Below, one piece after another: positions 22,001 to 31,000 of a DNA stretch of 64,000 bases. Each line of letters begins with the position of its first letter. Position 1 is the first letter of the stretch. The notes under the pieces were generated by a model that searched no databases, was not told the DNA's origin, and worked only from the letters and a program-made list of their open reading frames with translations. The stretch comes from Anthopleura xanthogrammica (lineage: Eukaryota; Cnidaria; Anthozoa; Actiniaria; Actiniidae): positions 2,071,001 through 2,135,000 of the forward strand of contig OZ025215.1 of NCBI GenBank assembly GCA_964019055.1, read 5' to 3'. Both the position numbers and the translations under genes were made by a program.

Positions 22001-25000
22001 AATGATAATTGCTGAGCCTGAGGCGAATAACATTGATTTATTGCTGCGTGAATGGATTGAATAGTAGGTAAGAGAAAACTCCTTAGACCTCATTTTACAG
22101 ATGTCCAGAGAAAAGAAGGTAATAAGTAAGACATTAAAGAAATCGAGATGGAAATGGCTTTTTTGCACTTAGCGATTTTAAAAGTTCGACAGTGCAGTGC
22201 TCGCGATCCTTAGCTTGAATTGCCGGACATCTTGTCTTTTGCTGCTAGTGTTGTGTAGATTGGCATCCGAGTAGCTGTATTATCAGTATTATGGCTTACT
22301 ACATGATTATAGACCCCTTGCACGTGACGTCAGAGCAGCTCAATTAGAAGGGCAAAACAAAATAATTTTAATCTCCCGAGAATTGGAACCTATTGTTCTG
22401 CCCTCCAAATTGCAGCTAGCGGCTCCGTTTGCTTATAATCCGCATGTGTCTACATGTCATTTATCTATTATGGGGCAGCTGACCACAATAATACTAATAT
22501 AGTAGTATAGCTGTCTCTGATAATATATATAATATACACCGATTCCGAACATGGCGGACACAAACGGACGGCCTGGATCGAGGGGGCGAGTCTAGTCAGT
22601 AATTCATTATCTGTGTGCAAGCTTCATCTTTGTTACCGGTGTTACATGGTGTTTACATGCGGTTTATATCCATTAAGAATCGTTTTTAGTGATGTCTAAG
22701 GTAAAAGCCAGCTTTCCACAGATCACGGACGACTGACTAGCCTCGTTTTCGCCTCCTCGATCCAGGAAAACCGCGTATGTCCGCCATATTCGGAATCGGT
22801 GTATATATACTAAAAAAACGATTATAACAGAAGAAGAAATTGCTATATATCAATTTTGATAGATCTATGGAAGATTTCATGGAATCTTTTTTTGACGTCA
22901 CAACCTCGCGCGAGCGGTTCGCTGGCCGTCAAATTTTATTGGAAAGCTATGCAAATTTAGTCTTTTTTTCTTGAAATGGGATTGAAAAACAAAAACTCAA
23001 AGCGTCAAATATCACTTTTCTCTTGCTAGTAATGAAGACAAAGATGATCAAAGTGTAAAATGTAGTAAAAACACCAAAAAACAACCACAGTTCAAGTATT
23101 TCTGTCCAAATATCTCAATATCTCAAAATGGCGTCCCTCTTTTGTATTACCGTATCGAGAGTTTTACGCTTTTTTGTGTCGATTTTTTTAAGAAATCTTA
23201 GTTAACATCAATGAATGTACCTTCTATGAAGTGTTTTCTATGGAACTGAAGGACTATTTTTGCAGTGCAATCAAGTTTTTCTGGTCTTTAGGTCACTTCT
23301 TCTAAGAGCTACAACCACAAAATGGCTTCGCAAATCTTCTTTTGGTGAAGACAAAAAATTGATTTGGTTAACTTAAAGACAGACATGACTTCTGTGCTTT
23401 CAGTGATAGCTCAAACGTGCTTTTCGCTTTTCGAAAATAATAAAATGAAAACCACACAAGTATTTTAAACTTAACTTTTTTGCAAAATTCTATAGACTTT
23501 ACAAAAACAAATTTGCCGTCTTTTGCAACCAGGACTGATAACATTTGACGGCCAGTTTCTATTTGCCACCGGAAATACGTCACGCGTGAAACCTCCCATA
23601 CAAATAAGCTTTAATACTTGCTAAAGAAGAGTACAAGTCGGCTTAGAAAATAGTATGAACGAATGGAGCCACAACAGTTATGTGGTACTTATACAATTAT
23701 TAATTTAATTCGGGATTAACATCTCCTTAACATCCGGATCGAAAGAAAAACACAAATCGAGATTTTTCCTGCCATCTAGCACACAGGGACCCCAACCGTC
23801 AACATTGGTGTCGCTGCCCAACGACGGCTACAAATATTCATGTATGTTTGTGGATGTCGGTATTAAATGTGAATTACAGTAAGTTTTACATTTTTCATTT
23901 TTCCTAGCTAACAGGAAGAAGACGAAGAGCAAACACACAACAGGGGAAACTCCCGGCATGACAGTCTCACCATCCTGGCAAATGCCTGTGAGCAAGTGGA
24001 AACAAACGACAAAACAGCAGAATTAGGGAACAAAAATATCAATTCATTGAATATTCTTGCTGATATAGAAATTGTTACCATAACTTTGAAATTTCTCGCG
24101 CGCTGATTGGTCGAGAGCCGTGGTAAATAAGAGGACATACCGATAAATGACGAATCGCTCGCGCACGGAGCAAGCGCGCGCTTCAAACGTTGTTTTTTTT
24201 CAAACTTTTTCTTCGTTTTTGGATCTTTTATTTGACTTTGTTATGGTAAAATAAGAATTTCCGATGGTTTTGCGTGGTATGCCCTCTTATTTACCACGAT
24301 AAGAATGTTATGTCAAAATGTTATGTATCCACATTAAACCATCGGAAATCTGTTAAAGTTCGAAGTTCTCGACCAATCAGCGCATTCGATTTTCAATAAT
24401 CACCTGGGCAATGATGCTAACTTGTATTAATGGATACTAACCTGATGATATCCCATACACCTCCACCCTCATGGACGGCCATTTTCCATTTGTATCGGGA
24501 AGAAAACGTATAAACTTGGCCTTCATTGGATGGACAAGACTGTTTGTCTTAACTTGGTCTTTATCTGAGTTACCAGGAAATATCTAAGATGAAAATATAT
24601 CAAGTAAAAGTCTCTTATTTAGAAAAAACCGGTAATAATTCCAATTCACATTATCTTAGGACACCGGCTCTAATCTTTTTTCTTGCAATTGTTACATATT
24701 TACCTTGGGATTATTATTTTCCTGGTAGTAATTCCATTTTACATTATTCAAGGACACTTGTATCTTGTATGATCTTGCCCATTCATTCCAAAGAGCCCCT
24801 GCACCTTGTGTAGCTACTGCACACAAAAAGACCACAGAACCGAGGTCTATCTGCAGCCAGTCACCACCATCCCGTGTCTTCGGTGTCCAAGCTTTAAGGG
24901 AAGTTAAAAGTCTAGCATTGCTTGGTAGGTAATCTCCACCATATGAAGAACTGGCAGTAAACCTGTGATCTGGGATGATACTAGAGTATGACAAACCAAC

Positions 25001-28000
25001 AAACATGTTTGTACAACCTGTCGAGAAATAGTTCAAAACTAAGTTTCTTCCTTTACTGTTTGGGAAGAGTATAAAACCATTTTAACATTTTTATTTCTGT
25101 AATTACTCTAAAAAGTAGCTAATGGAAAAATGGCGACTGGAAATGTATAACCTATACGCATGTACACTGATGGTTGATGATTGATGATCGATGATCGATG
25201 ATCGATGATCGATGATCGATGATCGATGATCGATGATCGATGATCGATGATCGAAGGTGTATTTTTTCAATAATATAATTAAGCTATATAGTAGTCTTCC
25301 CCTTTCATCATTTTTCAGCGCATAATTAGACTGGTTCTCTATAGGAGGTTTTGCCGCAGCATCTGCCTTAGCTCGAGAGAAAGTGACATGGAGAACAAGT
25401 GAATATTTTGCCATTTTACATACACCTTCGTCTTCAGGAAATCCAAGCGTTTGAAAACAAAACTCAGTGCGCGGAAAAGCCATAGTAACCGATAGTAGAA
25501 TCGATAAGTATATAAGAGGACAAAGACGGAGATTGGAAGTACGTTTGTCTTTGTTGGCTAATAAAATAATTCATACCTCCGTCTTGTTTTATCCCATACA
25601 GTTCTGTTCTCATGCAGTTTGTACTCCCATAATGACTTGTTGGTGCAACACGTATATACTGGCCAACAGTACCATCATACAAGAGATTCTTGACTGCAGT
25701 ATTAGGTTCAAAGTTACCTGTTAATGACTATTAAGAAAAGTGTTTTGGAGTCAAAAAACGTAGAAATAAAATTAAAAGGAACTGAAAAACGCCGAAGCTA
25801 TTTCATACGGGACTTTCCAAACAGCCTTCATGAAAGGAGTTAAGCGTAGCACTAGAAAGAGCGGAGTACATAGAAATGTAAAGGCAAGTTGTAGTGCTAA
25901 AGAAATCCAACAATAATAGAGCGGTTTTCGTATGAGTGGGAAACATACGGTATTGACTTTGTAAGGAGGGATTTTTCCTAAGGGACGGGACGTGAATAAG
26001 AAAATACGGTAAACAGACATTGTTGGTAGCCGTGGTGCCATAAAGTCTGAAAAGAGGCACGGATATTTGATTCCAGGATGGAAAGCATGAGATAACATGA
26101 CAGACATAACAGGTCAAGTTGCAGATCAAAGTGTCAAGATTTATGGTATCACGGCAACTAATGGATTAGGAATATAGAATGACTGACAGCTTGTAATAGT
26201 GTGTTTGTTTATTGACGCTGGTTAGATCCAATTGCCTAATACAGGTGGATGTTATTTAGTAAATAAACCCCTCCTGGCGGCTGGGATATCGGTTGATAAT
26301 GTCCGAGGATGAGCAAAGGTCCGAAAAAAGAACATTTGGCCGAGAAGCGAAGCTATGACCCAACGACTTCACTGGAATGAATTCAGCAAACTGCATCGAC
26401 TCGTCATCTCCAGAGTTTTCAAAAAATAATTCTCTCTCGTCTCCAAGCTGGATATAAAAACAATTATTTTGGTAAATGAAAGCTGTTTGACATTGAATTA
26501 TTCTATTGTTTGACATTAGTTGTCGAATTCTTTCTTGGTTTTTAGTAGTTTATAAAAACAATTTCGAAAACAAACCAAAAACTTCATTCACGAAACATGG
26601 ATGCTTACCATTGAAGACATTTACAGTATATTTTGTTGATTTTTTCGTGTTTCCTGGCGTAGTTTTCTCAACCAGTCTTTGTACTTCACTCTCACTTGTT
26701 TGTAAAAACTGAGTTTCTTTGTTTTCCGTGTTTTTTCTTTTCTTTTTTTAACGTTTTTACCTTCTGCTGGACGAATATCACTTCGGACGGGGGATATCGC
26801 CTGATACCCGTCCTGCACGTGACCCATTTGAACCAATGACAGCGCGCGAAAATTCATCGTTGGGTTATAATAGAAGATATCCAGTGCTTTTACAGAGCAA
26901 ACCCGTTTTGGCCCTGCGCAAGTTTGCACATGCGTACTGGGAATGGTAGCTCTGTTTACTCAACAAACAAACACTCGACCAGCTGTTTTCTAAGCTCTGG
27001 CTTAGAGGTGTTTCAGTAGCGGCACCGGAATCCCTATATCGTAAAATATTCTTTACTAGTTGAACTAGCGAATTCTATCGCCGATTTGGCTAGGACGAGT
27101 CTTGTGGACAAGTGCTCTTATTTTTTCAATAAGTAAATAGCTGCCCTCAAGCCTTACGTCATGGCGGCATGACTAGTTGTGCCCAGTTTGACTTGGCACA
27201 AACCGGTTATGTGACGTAAGCCCCTAGCTGAGCCCATATATACGAGTTTGCTAGTTGCTACTAGAGTCAGTCAAGCAGTCTTAGAAGAAGAGTACAGTAG
27301 AGACTTAGAGAGTAAAAGCGTCAAGAATAAAGATCAGTAAAAGAACAGAAAGTATCATTCTTCGGTGTCACGGAGGACGAGCCAGTCCCTCTAAGAAAAA
27401 ACGTTCGTGACAACTTACAGCACGTACACGGTACATGCCGTAACATTGAAATGGCTTCCCATTGTCTTCTCGTGATTCATACAATCACAACGTTTAGTCA
27501 CGGATACGGTAAGATACGGTACGGTTACAGTACAACTACAAATTTGCCGTGTTATTCCCCACTCATACGTTTCCCCATGCACTATTCTGAGCATTGCTCT
27601 TATAATACATCGGTGAAAAAAATCACCGACCTTGATGGGGTTTCCACGACTACCACGTCTACCAGCTGAAATACAAGGTCAGACTGAAAGGGCCTTAATA
27701 ATTAATTATTCTACCTCTTCGGAATATTATTGTTGGGTTTCTTCAGCACTACATCTTACCGACTTTACAATTCTGTCATGAAAAATGTTGGATCTAGTTT
27801 AATCGTTCATGGCTATATTTATATACTCTAGTGAGAAAGTATTTCTTTAGCTTGTTTACCTTCACTTGGCTATTTTCCATATATTTAGTAAACGTAGACC
27901 CATCACTTGAATTGAGCATGTTGTAAGACTGTACCCACTGATCTGTCATGTGGTCACCCTGTGTTGCTATACCACAAATGATGTAAGGTGATCCTAAGTT

Positions 28001-31000
28001 AATCTGCAGATATGGAGAAAAGTCACTTGTAGCAGCACACCATGATGATCCTGCTGCGTAGTTTAGTCTTGCCTTGGATGGTGATGTGGTGCTATTGTAA
28101 GATGATGATGACGTCATATCACTGTCTGGTATCTTGCCACTACCAATACCAACTAGTAGGGAGCTGCACAACAAACCTGCGATAATATTATTAGTACGAA
28201 TTAACTTATCAAAAAGCAAATCAAATCAGACTAAAAACATTAATACCAAGGCTTACCTCTGCGAACACCATATGCTTCAACACGAAGTACCTTATCACTG
28301 CTATAAGTTGTGGGTATAAACCTGATGTATCTGGTCAGTTTTGGATAATTTAGGACATTCTTGACAACAGTATTACTATCTGTATTACCAGGAAACAACT
28401 ACAACAAAAATAGCAACATCTACGACATTCTTGACAACAGTATTACTATCTGTATTACCAGGAAACAACTAGAAGAAAAATAGCAACATCTAAGACATTC
28501 TTGACAACAGTATTACTATCTGTATTACCAGGAAACAACTAGGAGGAAAATAGCAACATCTAAGACATTCTTGACAACAGTATTACTATCTGTATTACCA
28601 GGAAACAACTAGAAGAAAAATATCAACATCTAAGACATTCTTGACAACAGTATTACTATCTGTATTACCAGGAAACAACTAGAAGAAAAATAGCAACATC
28701 TAAGACATTTTTGGACAACACCATAAAGAGAAAATTAGCAACATCCAATACATTGCGCATGACGTGGTGTACCTTGTCTGTGCTGCCAGTTTTGTAAGTA
28801 GTCCATATGCTGTTATCAACGGATGTTGATATCTTGTATTGTGTAGTCCATTCAGGAAAGCTATTGGCCCCTTGTGTAGCCACAGCACAGATGACAAACA
28901 CTTGACCCAAGTCTATCTGTAGATAGTCATTAGGATTGCTGTTTGTACTTGGTCCCCATCCTTTGCGAGCACCATTCAGACGAGCGTTCTTTGGTTTATA
29001 ACGAGTGTCGCCACTAGCACTACCATAATATGAAGATGCGGTGAATCTGTCATCTGGTATATTACTACTGTCTGATATACCAACAGGACTGTCCTGACAA
29101 CCTGTAGTGATATGTGTGACGCATCGTATAAATCACAAGTCACATAAGTGGATGATAGCGACATGCTTCATCTTATTCCAATGTGCATATTTTTTCCCCT
29201 TTTGGTTCTCGATTCCATTTAATATCCTAATTATAACATAGGACTAGACAAATTTTATTAATAAAAGCTTTTGTTGGCATATATTGTTTACACGAAGCGA
29301 GACAATGACAGAAAACTAAACACTTATCAGCGTCAATGGGTTGCCCGGCCCGTGACATGCGCAGCTTTATTAAGCTTGTCAAAAGTTCACGGTACATTTT
29401 ACAGAATTATAGCGATTCTATTAATTTAAGGAAGATAAAACAGCGAGCATGTCTATATAGAGAGAATCCTTATTTATAGAGGAATAACGAGTAAAGCAGA
29501 GCTTTTTTCCAACTCGGTCCTCTCATACTAAGTAATAGAAAACAAACTAATAATAATTACAACATAAAGTGTTTTTAAGAAACCCAACTGGTAAGGAGGC
29601 AAACCAGTTGGCTATTCACAAGCATGGACGAGAGGCTGAATTGGACCTAATCGAAATCGGGACAAATACAGTCTCTGCTAGTGCCCATAGCGGGACTCGA
29701 ACCCGGCACCACCGGATAGCGAGAGCAACGCTTTGACCACTCGACCATGCTGCCTCCTATTCATACTGTGTAACAAACACGCTGGGAGCTGTAGAGCAAG
29801 AGTTTCTTTGGCTTCTCGAGCTAGTGCTCTACAGCTCCCACTCCCCAAAGTGTTTCTATCGCAGTATATACTGAGAAACAAACGAACATTCTATTTTGCC
29901 TTTATAAAATATTTTGAAGTATTTACGACAATAAAATTAAAATTCTCCCTACTCAAGCGCCTTGTATTAAAAACAAGGCGCTTCATATCACAAAAGTTTC
30001 ATTGACAGCAACAAATTCCTTAGCCGACAGAAATGGATTCAGTTCAACGAGTCAAAATCATTTAAAAATATTTAAAAATTATATTAGAAATGTTTTGAAA
30101 TGTTAATGAAACTAGTGCAAAGTCGAAAATGTACTGGAAATGAAGGAAGACCTGTTTTTATAAGATAAAACAGATGAGGTTTGAACAGAAAATCTTTCAC
30201 CTCGTGGTGTACGCGTGATGTTCGCAAGCTACAAGTACTGTAAGCGTGTCTCTGTCCTCTGATATTGACACGGTAGCCAGCCAATCAGAACGCGCGTAGT
30301 ATCTCAGATATTTTATAATTAACTTTATAATATAGTTTAGATAGTACGCGCGCCCTCATTGGCTAATTCACTCCAAAAACCTATGCCCTATTTCACCGGT
30401 AAAGACATGGTTTGTGATTGACAACTCACAAATGAAAGTTTCTCTACTACATTTTAACTACAAAATCTGCACAAAATGGGCAATTTCTGATTTTCAAAAT
30501 TGTTTTAATCTTTCGTAGTGAATTTTCATTCAAGAACGGTGTTTTTTTTAAATAAAAAGACAAAAGAGGTACAAAATATACCTGTAGAGTGCCTGCTAAA
30601 GGTTGAAATTCGCAACATTGTTCAACTTTGCTGACTAGACTTTCTTGTTTACAAATACGCTTGAATAATTTGTTACAAGCTTAAACTAAAACTTTCTGTC
30701 AAATTTAAAAACCAAAGATCTACACTTTTCAACTAGAATAGTGCTCTGAAAAGGAGTAAAAGAAGTAAAAGTCGAGGAAATACCTTGCGAAATGCTAGAG
30801 TAACTGGAAGTTTGCCGAAAAGATTTTTCGCCGAAGCAGCTTCCAGCCAGTCAGTAGATCGAAAAGCGACGAAAACTACGGCCCGAAAACAGTCTGGTTT
30901 CACTTAGGAATTAAATGAAAAAGTTCCTAAACAATCCCTCAAATAACAAACCTATAAAACTTATCCAGGATGTGAGGTTTGCTTTGTTTTAGCTGTGGAA

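Larger units (their letters stand above)
21762..24441. other. Intron of gene A between discoidin 4 and discoidin 3
   Basis: 2.7 kb. Holds two inverted-repeat elements (22525-22807 and about 24060-24380) and otherwise AT-rich sequence without recognisable genes. Confidence 0.5.

Noticed and set aside
21755..22168. 137-codon minus-strand frame upstream of discoidin 4a
   Set aside because: Lies in the intron; no similarity to the family, no splice logic needed to join it, and its composition is intron-like.
26621..26929. 102-codon minus-strand frame rich in Lys/Arg
   Set aside because: Intronic to gene A, composition driven by A-rich sequence, no homologue recognised.
29685..29762. tRNA gene (minus strand)
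   Set aside because: Pol III boxes are present, but the structure is not a clean cloverleaf and it is followed by a SINE body; the paralogous locus lacks it.
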